From: Alphaproteobacteria bacterium
GTDB taxonomy: Bacteria; Pseudomonadota; Alphaproteobacteria; GCA-2731375
DNA length: 64,000 bases
Direction of reading: 5' to 3'
NCBI GenBank assembly: GCA_021776235.1
Contig: JAJFGG010000161.1
Span: 1 to 64,000 of the forward strand
Part shown: in pieces, positions 54,128-63,102 of the stretch
How positions within the stretch are numbered: the first letter of the stretch is position 1
How the letters are laid out: each line of letters starts with the position of its first letter
Program-made: the position numbers and the translations under genes
The notes under the pieces: generated by a model
What the model was told of the DNA's origin: nothing
Seen by the model: only the letters and a program-made list of their open reading frames with translations
Database searches by the model: none

Positions 54128-55256
54128 ATGCGCGCCGAGAACCAAGCCAATATCGACGAGATCGGCCAGAATCTGGCCCTTCTAAGGAGGCATCTTTGAC
54201 TGGGATGCCTCCCTGAAACGTCTGGATGAACTCAACAAGTTGATCGAAGATCCCAGTCTTTGGGATGATGCCGGGCGGGCGCAAAAACTGATGCGCGAAC
54301 GGACCAACCTGGACAATGGCATAACCGGCTTGCGTGCATTGCAAGGGGAGTTATCCGACGCGATCGAGTTGATAGACCTGGGGGAGCTTGAAGGCGACAC
54401 AGAGATCGTAACCGAGGCCGAGGCACAACTGAGCGAGCTATGCGACCGAGCCAGGCGGCTGCGCTTGGAATCCATGCTGTCGGGCGAGGCGGATGGCAAC
54501 AATTGCTATGTGGAAATACATGCTGGCGCCGGTGGCACCGAATCCCAGGACTGGGCCGAAATGTTGTTGCGCATGTACAGCCGCTGGAGCGACCAGCGGA
54601 AGTTTAAAAGCGAATTGGTCGAGGCCAGCGCCGGCGAAGAGGCGGGGCTGAAGTCGGCTACGCTGCATGTGCGTGGCTCGGATGCCTATGGCTGGATGAA
54701 AACAGAAAGCGGGGTGCACCGTTTGGTTCGCATCTCGCCGTTTGATTCCGCGTCGCGGCGACATACCTCCTTCGCCTCTGTCTGGATCTACCCGGAAATC
54801 GATGACGATATCGAGATCGAGATCAATGACGGTGATTTGCGGGTCGATACATACCGCGCCTCGGGCGCCGGCGGCCAGCATGTGAACCGGACGGACAGTG
54901 CCGTCCGAATTACCCACGAGCCGACCGGGATCGTCGTGCAATGCCAGGCCGAACGCTCCCAGCATAAGAATCGCGCTGCGGCTATGAAGATGTTGAAAGC
55001 GCGCCTGTATGAATCTGAATTACAGAAGCGAGAGGCCGAAAAACAGGCCATCGAGGATCAAAAAACGGACATCGGTTGGGGCCACCAAATCCGCAGTTAC
55101 GTTTTGCAACCCTATCAAATGGTCAAGGATCTGCGTACCGGCTTGGAACGGGGTGACGCCCAGCGGGTGTTGGATGGCGATCTGGACCGCTTCATGGAAG
55201 CCTCGCTGGCGGCCCGGTTAGGCGGCGATGATCCGAATGTCAAAGGCGAGGGCTAG
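54128..55256 (+). CDS. prfB: peptide chain release factor 2 with programmed +1 frameshift
   Basis: RF2 terminates at UAA/UGA. The zero frame starts at ATG 54128 and stops after 23 codons at TGA 54197-54199. The ribosome must skip one base (T54197) to continue [20 protein letters not shown] for 352 further residues, 375 aa in all. The stop recognition tripeptide SPF ([11 protein letters not shown]) and the GGQ motif ([17 protein letters not shown]) are intact. The site AGGAGG-CAT-CTT-TGA-C has the same spacing as in E. coli, so RF2 level autoregulates its own synthesis. The TAG stop at 55254-55256 is the terminus of repeat copy B. Confidence 0.93.
54185..54200 (+). promoter_or_regulatory. prfB programmed frameshift site
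   Basis: An internal Shine-Dalgarno AGGAGG (54185-54190), three bases (CAT), the slippery CTT codon (54194-54196), TGA (54197-54199) and a following C. Poor termination at UGA-C when RF2 is scarce gives +1 slippage onto TTT and restores RF2. All canonical elements are present at canonical spacing. Confidence 0.92.
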
Positions 55257-55527
55257 AGCAATTCCGGGCTATTGTGAGTCATTTGATGGTGACCCTAAGC
55301 CATTCGGGTAGGCGCGTCGCGTAGCGCGATGTGGTTCATCGGGCAAGCGGCGCCCAGAGCCTTGGGCATCCGAATGACTTAGGATCGCCACCGAAGGCCG
55401 CCCACCAAGGCCCCGTGGCGGCGTTGCGGTTCTTGGTCGATGTCCCCCACATCGACCGGCAAACCGCGCCTACCCACGGGGCCTTGGCGGACGGTCAGAT
55501 GCCCCAGAATAGCCCGGAAATGCTCTA
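55254..55527. mobile_element. MITE-like hairpin element, copy B (intact, inverted relative to A)
   Basis: 274 bases. Terminal repeats begin TAGAGCAATTCCGGGCTATT and close with AGCCCGGAAATGCTCTA. Hairpin 1 pairs 55294-55307 with 55370-55383 (CCTAAGCCATTCGG arm, one mismatch). Hairpin 2 pairs 55405-55418 with 55474-55487 (CCAAGGCCCCGTGG arm, perfect). The order of the two hairpins is the reverse of copy A, so it is the same element flipped. The first bases TAG form the stop codon of prfB. The convergent bactofilin gene ends 159 bases beyond it. No transposase is encoded. Confidence 0.85.
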
Positions 55528-55685
55528 GACAATTCCCGACATCCTCTAATTGAACTGACGGCACCCCGGGTGCCGGGTACTTTCCCCTAAAACAGATAAA
55601 GTTCAAATGCGGCCGAGGCCTTTGAAACGAAGACATGGTGCCGATTGCTTAAGCGCGTTGGGGCTCTAACCGGCTGGAATGTGTA
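55257..55685. other. intergenic region filled mainly by repeat copy B
   Basis: 429 bases between the convergent prfB and bactofilin genes. Repeat copy B fills 55254-55527. The remaining 158 bases hold nothing I can identify, and no terminator with a T-run is evident, although the repeat's hairpins could fold in the message. Confidence 0.6.
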
Positions 55686-56225
55686 TCAGTTTCCAGACGC
55701 AGTTTTGGCGATTGTCTTACCGGCGCCATCTTGCACGGGGCTGGTCCGGGCGGCGTCGGGATTGCGGGACTGTGCCGCCTCTACCTTTGCGGTTGACGCC
55801 GTAACCACAACTGAAGCCGTAGGTGCTGTTGCGGCCTTAGTCTGTGGCGTCTGTGCGCTGGCCGGGACAGTTTCGTTTCGCCGGCAATGGCCTTCCAGGA
55901 AGGCGCCGGCTTCCACTGTCAGGGTATTGTGCAGAATATCACCACTTACCTGGGCCGTTTTGGTCAGATGCACACTTCCGCCCTTAATCCGGCCGGTTAT
56001 TCGGCCCTTGATCACGACTTCGTCTGCTTCGATTTGGCCAATGACGACGGCTTTTTCACCAATCATCAACTTGCCGCAAATGACATCACCTTCCACGGCT
56101 CCGTCCAATTGCACCTCACCGGAAGTTTTTATATTACCTGTAAGCTCCAGATCCGAGGAGATTAACGACGGCGCGGCACGGGTTGTCGCCGCTGCTGCCT
56201 TGGTCTTATCAGCCTTTGAAAACAT
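55686..56225 (-). CDS. bactofilin
   Basis: 179 aa polymer-forming cytoskeletal protein. A beta-helix core (SLISSDLELTGNIKTSGEVQ, LDGAVEGDVICGKLMIGEKA, VVIGQIEADEVVIKGRITGR) of short hydrophobic repeats is flanked by an alanine-rich tail. The gene overlaps the 3' end of the M23 metallopeptidase gene by 17 bases. Bactofilins recruit LytM/M23 wall hydrolases in several bacteria and help set cell shape, so the pair probably acts together at the inner face of the membrane and the wall. Confidence 0.9.
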   Translation of the reverse strand: MFSKADKTKAAAATTRAAPSLISSDLELTGNIKTSGEVQLDGAVEGDVICGKLMIGEKAVVIGQIEADEVVIKGRITGRIKGGSVHLTKTAQVSGDILHNTLTVEAGAFLEGHCRRNETVPASAQTPQTKAATAPTASVVVTASTAKVEAAQSRNPDAARTSPVQDGAGKTIAKTASGN

Positions 56226-57684
56226 ATTTCCCCGCTTTCAGAAACAATTTCGGATTCAGCGGTTTGCCGTCATACACAACCTCGTAGTGAACATGGGTAC
56301 CGGTACTACGGCCACTGCTGCCCATCAATCCGATTTTATGGCGAAAGTCCACCTTCTGACCGCGTTTGACCAGAATTTTATGCAGATGGCCATATCGTGT
56401 ACGCAGACCCAGGCCATGGTCGATTTCCACCAGACGGCCATAGGGGCCTTTCCAGCCGACGTAGGTCACCACGCCTGGCGATGTGGCATAAATGCTGGTG
56501 CGCTTCACCCCGGCGAGATCTATGCCGGCATGATAGGCCATCTTTCGCGTGAAGGGATCTCGGCGTTTGCCAAATCTGGAAGAGACGGAAAAATTGTCCA
56601 CGGGCGGTGCGATCGGCAACCGTTCCAGTACGGCGTTTAGGGCGGTCCAGCGCGACAGACGGATTTCCAGTTGGCCCAAAGAGGCGTGTAAGGGCGAGGA
56701 TTGTAAAAGCGTCCATTCACCCGCGTGGACCTTTTCGTCCTCCGAGGCAAGCAAGGGTCCGCCAACCCCAATTTGCTTGTAATCTACCCGATCCAGCAAT
56801 TTTTCCAAGTTCAGGCCAGTGAGTTGAACAACCGTTTCCAGTTCTAAAATGTTGGCATCGGTGCGATAGTGGATATTACGGACCAGATCACTTTGCGCTG
56901 TTTGTAACGTTTTCAGGCGGCTTTCCAGGTTGGCAATTCGATCATTCAAGGTCTGGTTGGCGGAAAAGGCACGATCGCGCTGGTCGGTAAGCCGCGCCAC
57001 CATGGTTTCACTATTATTCAGGTTGGACTGTAAATGATGCTGGGCCCTTTCCAGACCCAATACGTTATTCTTCATCATGCCCAAATTATTGGCCAGGGCC
57101 TTGCGCTCCTGTTGCATCTGGACGCGGCGCATTTCCGTTGTGGACAGTTGATTTGTAATCTGGCTTAAATTCGATTGAAGATCATTGGACTGGTCCACGC
57201 TTCGGCGCAGGTTGTTTTCCAACGCGGCAAGCTGCGTTTGTAGTTTCGCGCTTTGGTTCAGGGCCAAATCACGCTGGTCACGGGTCTGGCGCAATTCGCG
57301 CAGCAGCTCCGTCCGTACCCGATCCAGATTGGCGCGTTGTCGCAGGACGTCGCCCAGAATTTTCTGATTGTATTCCAGATTTACGGTAATTTTCCGGTAT
57401 CGGTTTTCGACGGCGCGCAAATCCGCGTTCAAAAGTTCCTGCGCCCCGACCATGTGGGCGATATGATCATCTTTATCGGCTAGGATACCCTCATGGCGAT
57501 ACAGGCCGGCGCTGGCGTAGGTCAGCCAACCCGCTAACATAAGACAGGCCAGGCTGAGGCTAATTTGGCTTCGCTGCCCAAGCGTGACAAAGCTGATATT
57601 GCCACGGCTACGGAGAATTATCTGCCGTTCCGGATAGCATCGATCCAACAGCCGCTTGCCGACGATAGTAAGGCCCTCACTCAT
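56209..57684 (-). CDS. M23 (LytM) metallopeptidase with membrane anchor and coiled coil
   Basis: 491 aa. One transmembrane helix (LSLACLMLAGWLTYASAGLY, near residues 45-65) is followed by a long coiled coil (about 70-260, including NNLRRSVDQSNDLQSNLSQI) and a C-terminal LytM domain. Its zinc ligands are in HAGIDLAG and HVHYEV; HGLGLRTRYGH is the third conserved segment. Such proteins are endopeptidases or, when degenerate, amidase activators like EnvC. ATG 57684 has GGAGAAAGATC upstream. The overlap with bactofilin suggests a shape-controlling module. Confidence 0.88.
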   Translation of the reverse strand: MSEGLTIVGKRLLDRCYPERQIILRSRGNISFVTLGQRSQISLSLACLMLAGWLTYASAGLYRHEGILADKDDHIAHMVGAQELLNADLRAVENRYRKITVNLEYNQKILGDVLRQRANLDRVRTELLRELRQTRDQRDLALNQSAKLQTQLAALENNLRRSVDQSNDLQSNLSQITNQLSTTEMRRVQMQQERKALANNLGMMKNNVLGLERAQHHLQSNLNNSETMVARLTDQRDRAFSANQTLNDRIANLESRLKTLQTAQSDLVRNIHYRTDANILELETVVQLTGLNLEKLLDRVDYKQIGVGGPLLASEDEKVHAGEWTLLQSSPLHASLGQLEIRLSRWTALNAVLERLPIAPPVDNFSVSSRFGKRRDPFTRKMAYHAGIDLAGVKRTSIYATSPGVVTYVGWKGPYGRLVEIDHGLGLRTRYGHLHKILVKRGQKVDFRHKIGLMGSSGRSTGTHVHYEVVYDGKPLNPKLFLKAGKYVFKG

Positions 57685-57858
57685 GCGTCGATCTTTCTCC
57701 AATACAATTACCTACGCGGGACCCGAAAATTTTTGCCATTGCATCCGATCCAAACAGGCAATGCAATGAAAAACACCCTAAAATGACCCGGTCCCGGCCG
57801 GAAAAACCGTTCACGTCTTACCTTCACGGCAAATAGGTCTCCGGTCCATTCACATCAT

Positions 57859-58656
57859 TCAAGCATCAGATTGATAATAAATCGTTGTCATGCCGGCCTG
57901 GCTTCTGGCCGCGTGATTGAAAGGTGGTTTCAGAACGCCTTTGCAATGTTTGCCCACGAGATCGCGCCAATGGTCAACCGGGTTCACACCCAGCCGTCGG
58001 CAGGACCATTCGAACCAGCGGCGCCCCAGGGCAACATGGTTGATTTCTTCTTCATAAATCAATTGCAATATATTGGCCGATCGCAGGTCACCGGCATTGC
58101 TTAGTTTGTCTACCATGGCAGGGGTTACGTCCAGGCCGCGGGCTTCCAGCAGCATAGGGACAACGGCAAGACGGGCGGTCAAATCACCCGTGGTATTTTC
58201 CGCGGCCCGCCACAAACCGTCATGAGCGGGCAAATCACCATACGCGGCCTGCAACTCGGCCAGACGCGCCGCAAGCAAAGTGAAATGCCGGCCCTCATCC
58301 GCCGCGACACTGATCCAGTCGTCATAGAAGGTGCGCGGCAAATCGGGGCTCGCAAAGCGCGCGATTAAATCCCAGGCCAGGTCCACCGCGTTCAATTCGA
58401 TGTGGGCAATGGCATGCAATAATGCCGTGCGGCCCCGCTGGCCAGAGGTGGAACGCCGCGGCATATCCCGCGGCCAGCGTAGTTCCGGGTACGCGGGCCG
58501 TGCCGGGCGCAACGGCGGCTGGCAGACACCAATGTGGCAGATTGTGCCAGCGCGCCAAGCCTCGGCGACCGCGGCGCCCGCCGCGATCTTGGCCGTCGGA
58601 TCAGCTTCCTGCAAAACTGCGCAGGCCAGGGCGCACAAATTAGTTGCCGTCGTCAT
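57859..58656 (-). CDS. DUF455 ferritin-like protein
   Basis: 265 aa. A DUF455 family member: ALLHAIAHIELNAVDLAWDL and VAADEGRHFTLLAARLAELQ give the E-x2-H style metal ligands of a ferritin-like four-helix diiron bundle, and a second pair lies in IYEEEINHVALGRRWFEW. The function is unproven; MiaE-like hydroxylation or ferritin-like oxidase roles have been suggested for relatives. ATG 58656 matches the usual N terminus; ATG 58674 would add six residues. It is divergent from the receiver-like gene. Confidence 0.82.
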   Translation of the reverse strand: MTTATNLCALACAVLQEADPTAKIAAGAAVAEAWRAGTICHIGVCQPPLRPARPAYPELRWPRDMPRRSTSGQRGRTALLHAIAHIELNAVDLAWDLIARFASPDLPRTFYDDWISVAADEGRHFTLLAARLAELQAAYGDLPAHDGLWRAAENTTGDLTARLAVVPMLLEARGLDVTPAMVDKLSNAGDLRSANILQLIYEEEINHVALGRRWFEWSCRRLGVNPVDHWRDLVGKHCKGVLKPPFNHAARSQAGMTTIYYQSDA

Positions 58657-58872
58657 GGGTAGTTCACCAAGCATATTTCATACTTCATCTTGTCAGACCG
58701 TGGATGCTGATTTTCTGTGGTTTGGCGCTTTGCGCGTGGAGCGGCAGCATTTTAACCACGTTTGCTCAGGAAGACTTAAGACAACTCATGGAATATCCAG
58801 AGATTGATGAAAATGTATCGTTAACACCCGCGCCGTCAGAAGGCGTGAGGAGAGTCACGGGGTTATACCATA

Positions 58873-59853
58873 ATGCAGACGGTTCAATATGCCGAAGCGA
58901 CAATCCTGTTGTTCGACCCAAAACTCGCTGTGCGCAGCCAGACCAGATCCATTTTAACCGTTCTTGGCTTCAAGAATTTTGTGGAGTTTCAAGGACTGGC
59001 CGATATCCGTACCGCGCTCTCTAATCAACGTGTGGACCTGGTGATCCTGGCAGTGGACAAGACGGATAACGGGGCATTGCGTCTGGTTGATGATATTCGC
59101 CGGCAGCGCTGCGGCCAGGATCCCTTCATGCCTATTCTGCTGACTGCCTGGAACAGCAACTTAAACGCTTTGCGTCCGGTCGTTGACTCCGGGGCGGATG
59201 ACGTGTTGTTGCATCCATTCTCGACCGCGCAAATGGGAGAGCGGATCGATGCATTGGTGCGTTGCCGCAAGCCCTTTGTCGTCTCCGAGGATTACTTCGG
59301 CCCTGACCGCCGGACGACAGTGGCCCGTCTGGCGGGTGCGCCGCCAATCATGGTTCCCAATGCCTTGCAAGCCCGGGTTCTGGGCCAAAGCGAATTGGGC
59401 CCGACGCCGGAACGGATCGAGGAAACCTTTTTGGAATTGCGGCGGTTCAAACTGCGCAATCTTTCGCGCCGTATTTGGCACATTGCCAATAGCCTGAAAG
59501 ATGCGCTGCTTGATCCGACGCTGCCCGATCGCTACGACAGCGAATTGAAAAAGTTGGGCAAATCCATCCATGTCTATCGCAAGACACTGGCGGCGGATGA
59601 ATCCTCTGATATGAGAAGCCTTTGCGACGCTCTGGCAGCAGTGGTGAAAAAACAAATTGGCAAAAGGCCCGCCCGACGAGGCCTGGAACTGCTGGAGCAG
59701 AACGCGCTGGCCCTTCGCGTTGCCTCCAAACTGGAACATGATCAGTCCGTCAGCAAGGACGCTGACAATGCCGCCATCGGCAGGGAAGAGGCCAAGGTCA
59801 GTAACAAGATCAGCGACGTTGACCCCGATCTGATCCGGGCTGTTATGGGCTGA
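58873..59853 (+). CDS. CheY-like pseudo-receiver protein
   Basis: 326 aa. An N-terminal receiver fold (ATILLFDPKLAVRSQTRSIL, RVDLVILAVDKTDNG, PFMPILLTAW, VDSGADDVLLHPFSTAQMGE) is followed by DYFGPDRR and a C-terminal helical region. The position of the phosphoacceptor aspartate reads alanine (VILA-VDK), and the conserved lysine before PF is histidine, so phosphorylation by a kinase is unlikely. It may instead work by protein-protein contact. The ATG at 58873 lacks a clear ribosome site. It lies between DUF455 and an SDR on the same strand as the latter. Confidence 0.75.
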   Translation: MQTVQYAEATILLFDPKLAVRSQTRSILTVLGFKNFVEFQGLADIRTALSNQRVDLVILAVDKTDNGALRLVDDIRRQRCGQDPFMPILLTAWNSNLNALRPVVDSGADDVLLHPFSTAQMGERIDALVRCRKPFVVSEDYFGPDRRTTVARLAGAPPIMVPNALQARVLGQSELGPTPERIEETFLELRRFKLRNLSRRIWHIANSLKDALLDPTLPDRYDSELKKLGKSIHVYRKTLAADESSDMRSLCDALAAVVKKQIGKRPARRGLELLEQNALALRVASKLEHDQSVSKDADNAAIGREEAKVSNKISDVDPDLIRAVMG

Positions 59854-59944
59854 GAATTCACACAAAGCAAAACTTCCTGCCTTCGTCAGGCGCTGTGGTA
59901 TAAGCTGTTGCTCACGAACAGCAACGACAGGCGGAGACGACAGC

Positions 59945-60718
59945 GTGGAATTGTTTGATTTAAGCGACCGGGTCGCCATCGTCACGGGGTCCAGCAAGGG
60001 CATCGGCAAGGCCATCGCCGCGCGAATGTGCCAGCATGGCGCCAAAGTCGTAATCTCTTCCCGCAAGGCTGATGCCTGTCAGGCCGTCATGGAAGAGATC
60101 AACCGCGATTATGCCGATAATGGCGGCGAGGCCATAGCCATTCCAGCCCACGTGGGCGTAGTTGATGACCTGCGTAACCTGGTTGACCGAACATTGGATA
60201 AGTGGGGCAAGATTACCACACTGGTCCCCAACGCTGCCGCCAATCCCTACTACGGCCCTTCCGCCGAGATGCCAGATTCGGCCTTTGACAAGATTTGGGA
60301 AGTCAATGTCAAAAGCGTCTTCAAGTTGTGCCACATGGTCCTGCCGGGCATGGTGGCGGCGGGTGGCGGTTCGATCATCATCATCGCCTCGAATTCAGGT
60401 CTGAAAGGTTCTCCGCAGCTATCGGGATATGCTATTTCGAAGGTGGCGGAACATCAGATCGCGCGCAATCTGGCCGTGGAATACGGACCCGATGGTGTGC
60501 GCGTCAATGCCATAGCGCCGGGCTTGATCAAGACCGATTTCGCCAAGACCCTATGGACCAATCCGGATCGTTTGGCGCGGGTGGAAAACCTCTTGCCACT
60601 GCGCCGCATTGGCGAGCCCGATGAAATCGCGGGCACCGCCGTTTTCCTTGCCAGTCAGGCAGCAGCTTTTCTGACCGGACAAGTGTTGAACGTGGATGGC
60701 GGCAACGCGGTCGTGTAG
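59945..60718 (+). CDS. short-chain dehydrogenase/reductase
   Basis: 257 aa classical SDR. It has AIVTGSSKGIGKAIAARMCQ, VPNAAANPYYG, IIIASNSGLKGSPQLSGYAI (serine) and YAISKVAEHQIARNLAVEYG (tyrosine and lysine). The C-terminal GQVLNVDGGNAVV is standard. GTG 59945 has GGCGGAG upstream. It is followed 11 bases later by an epimerase and then a flavin oxidoreductase, apparently one operon. Confidence 0.87.
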   Translation: MELFDLSDRVAIVTGSSKGIGKAIAARMCQHGAKVVISSRKADACQAVMEEINRDYADNGGEAIAIPAHVGVVDDLRNLVDRTLDKWGKITTLVPNAAANPYYGPSAEMPDSAFDKIWEVNVKSVFKLCHMVLPGMVAAGGGSIIIIASNSGLKGSPQLSGYAISKVAEHQIARNLAVEYGPDGVRVNAIAPGLIKTDFAKTLWTNPDRLARVENLLPLRRIGEPDEIAGTAVFLASQAAAFLTGQVLNVDGGNAVV

Positions 60719-60729
60719 GAAGTCTGGCC

Positions 60730-61731
60730 ATGAAAGCATTGATTGTTGGCGGCTGCGGTTTCGTCGGTCTGAATATCGCCGAGGCCATTCTGCGTGGCGG
60801 GGACAGCGCCGTGTTATTCGATGCGAACCCACTGCACACTGCCGCCGCCGCGGCATTTGATGCTTTGCCAGGCGAACTGGCGGTGCTGCAAGGGGACGTC
60901 CGGGACGCAAATTCAATTGGCGAGGCATTTTCCCGGTACGCCCCAGACGCAGTGTTCCATGGTGCGGCCCTGACATCCGGGCCGGAACGGGAGAGAGAGG
61001 CGCCAGCGCAAGTGCTGCAGGTTAATCTGTTGGGCTTTGTCAATGTCCTGACGGCGGCGGCGGAAAGAGGAACGGTACGCCGGGTAATCAACATCGGATC
61101 CGGATCCGCCTATGGCCGCCATCGTGTGGTGGGGCAGGGACCGTTGCAGGAAGACCTGACCCCGTCGGCGCCTGAAAGTCTCTATGGCATAACCAAACAT
61201 GCATCCGAGGCAGTAGGCCGGCGGTTGGGGGATTTACTCGAACTCGATGTACGTTCCGTCCGTCTGGCCGCGGTCTACGGGCCATGGGAGGTTGATAGCG
61301 GCGCCCGCGATACCCTTAGCCCACTCATGCAGGCGGCGTTGGCCGCCCTGCACGGTGATGCGGTTGTCTTGGCGCGCCGGGACAGCCAGGACTGGGTCTA
61401 TTCCCGCGATGTGGCGGCCGCTCTTGTGGCGTTAATGCAGGCTCCCGCGCCGGCGCATGATCTTTATCATATCGCCTCCGCCACCCCGTGCGGCGTGATG
61501 GACTGGTGCGCCGCATTGGCCGGGCAATATCCTGATTTTCGTTACGCCCTGGCGGCGGGCAAGGCGCAGGCGAGTATCAACCTGCATGGCGATACGGACC
61601 GCCGGCCCCTGTCCGGCGCCCGCCTGACGGCGGATATCGGTCATACCTTGCCAGATGACCCGGCCGCCGCATTTACGAATTTTCTCGATTGGATGGACCA
61701 ACATGGGGCATTCTGGGAAAAGCAAGAATAA
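60730..61731 (+). CDS. NAD-dependent epimerase/dehydratase family protein
   Basis: 333 aa extended SDR. GGCGFVGLNIAEAILRGGDS binds NAD, GSGSAYGRH supplies the serine/threonine region and SLYGITKHASEAVGRR carries the YxxxK pair. It is probably a sugar-nucleotide or sugar-acid epimerase, dehydratase or dehydrogenase. It sits between the SDR and LLM-class oxidoreductase genes with gaps of 11 and 15 bases. The substrate is unknown. Confidence 0.87.
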   Translation: MKALIVGGCGFVGLNIAEAILRGGDSAVLFDANPLHTAAAAAFDALPGELAVLQGDVRDANSIGEAFSRYAPDAVFHGAALTSGPEREREAPAQVLQVNLLGFVNVLTAAAERGTVRRVINIGSGSAYGRHRVVGQGPLQEDLTPSAPESLYGITKHASEAVGRRLGDLLELDVRSVRLAAVYGPWEVDSGARDTLSPLMQAALAALHGDAVVLARRDSQDWVYSRDVAAALVALMQAPAPAHDLYHIASATPCGVMDWCAALAGQYPDFRYALAAGKAQASINLHGDTDRRPLSGARLTADIGHTLPDDPAAAFTNFLDWMDQHGAFWEKQE

Positions 61732-61746
61732 TGAGGAAGCGCAGAG

Positions 61747-63006
61747 ATGAAATTCGGTATTTTTTACGAGCACCAGTTGCCGCGTCCCTGGCAGGAAGAC
61801 GGCGAATTTAATCTGCTGCAAAACTCACTAACTCAGATCGAACTGGCCGACCGTCTGGGCTATGACTACGCCTGGATGGTGGAACACCACTTCCTGGAAG
61901 AATACTCCCACGCCTCCTCGCCCGAAACCTTCCTGGGCGCCGCCAGTCAGCGCACACATAACATTCGTCTGGGCTTTGGCATCATTCAATTGACCACCAA
62001 CCAGCCCCACCGGGTGGCGGAGAAAGTCTCGACCCTGGATCTGCTTTCGAGCGGTCGGGTGGAATTTGGTATGGGAGAGGGTGCGGGCCCGGCTGAATTG
62101 CATCCCTTTGGCACCCGGGTGCGTGACAAACGGGAACGCTGGGAAGAGGGCGTGAAGGCCACGATCCCCATGTTCACCAAGGAAGATTGGAAATTCCACG
62201 GTGAGTATTACGATTTTCCGGCCCGTAGCGTGTTGCCAAAGCCATTTCAGAAACCGCACCCGCCATTGTGGGTCGCTTGTTCCAACATTCAGACCATTAC
62301 CCTGGCCGGGCAATGGGGCATGGGCGCCCTGGGCTTTACCTTCATATCACCGGATGCGGCCAAGGCCTGGGTACACCATTACTACGACAACCTGTTGCAC
62401 CATCGAGCGCTGCTGACCGACTATCCGATCAACCCCAATGTCGCCATGGTTTCCGGTTTTATGTGTGCCGATACGGACCAGGAAGCGATCGAGAAGGCGG
62501 CGGGATGGACCTTTTTCATTTTCGCCTTGTCTCACTACGGCCGGGCCGGCATTGATGCCCCGGGAAAGGGTGATCTGTGGAAGTTGTACCAGGACTGGCG
62601 CGGCTCGGAGAAAGCCCAGGCGGCCTTGAAGGCGGGGCTGATTGGCTCGCCCGCGACCATCCGTGACAAGCTGCGCCAGTTCGAGGCAGCCCATGTTGAT
62701 CAGGTGATCCTGTTAAATCAGGCCGGCAAAACCTCGCATCAGGATATTTGCGACAGCCTGAAACTCTTCGCCGAAGAGGTGATGCCGGAATTCCACGAAC
62801 GTCAGCCGGAACACGAGGCCTGGAAGGCAAAGGTGTTGGACGGCAGCATCGATCTGGAGGCTCTCGATACCCAGCCCTATGACCTCTACAGCCACCAGAA
62901 CGAGGATATCGTGCGTCTCAGCCCGGAACAGTTGAAGGCGCACATGGCGGCCAAGGAGGCCGAACAGAAAGCCGCCGCCAAGGTTGCCGACGGCGCAGCG
63001 GACTGA
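61747..63006 (+). CDS. LLM-class flavin-dependent oxidoreductase
   Basis: 419 aa luciferase-like monooxygenase family protein. It starts MKFGIFYEHQLPRPWQEDG and contains YDYAWMVEHHFLEEYSHASS, RLGFGIIQLTTNQPHRVAEK and DLLSSGRVEFGMGEGAGPAE. It is a bacterial-luciferase-type alpha/beta barrel using FMNH2 or F420. It is a member of the operon with the epimerase and SDR. The oxidised substrate is unknown. The tail KAEQ-rich segment is low-complexity and charged. Confidence 0.88.
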   Translation: MKFGIFYEHQLPRPWQEDGEFNLLQNSLTQIELADRLGYDYAWMVEHHFLEEYSHASSPETFLGAASQRTHNIRLGFGIIQLTTNQPHRVAEKVSTLDLLSSGRVEFGMGEGAGPAELHPFGTRVRDKRERWEEGVKATIPMFTKEDWKFHGEYYDFPARSVLPKPFQKPHPPLWVACSNIQTITLAGQWGMGALGFTFISPDAAKAWVHHYYDNLLHHRALLTDYPINPNVAMVSGFMCADTDQEAIEKAAGWTFFIFALSHYGRAGIDAPGKGDLWKLYQDWRGSEKAQAALKAGLIGSPATIRDKLRQFEAAHVDQVILLNQAGKTSHQDICDSLKLFAEEVMPEFHERQPEHEAWKAKVLDGSIDLEALDTQPYDLYSHQNEDIVRLSPEQLKAHMAAKEAEQKAAAKVADGAAD

Positions 63007-63102
63007 CCCGGCTGGTTCGCGGCAGATGCTCCGCCGGGGCGTCTTTGGGATTTGGAGCAGGTTTGAATCACTTCAGCCTTCCTGACAAGGGGCAAGTCAA
63101 CA

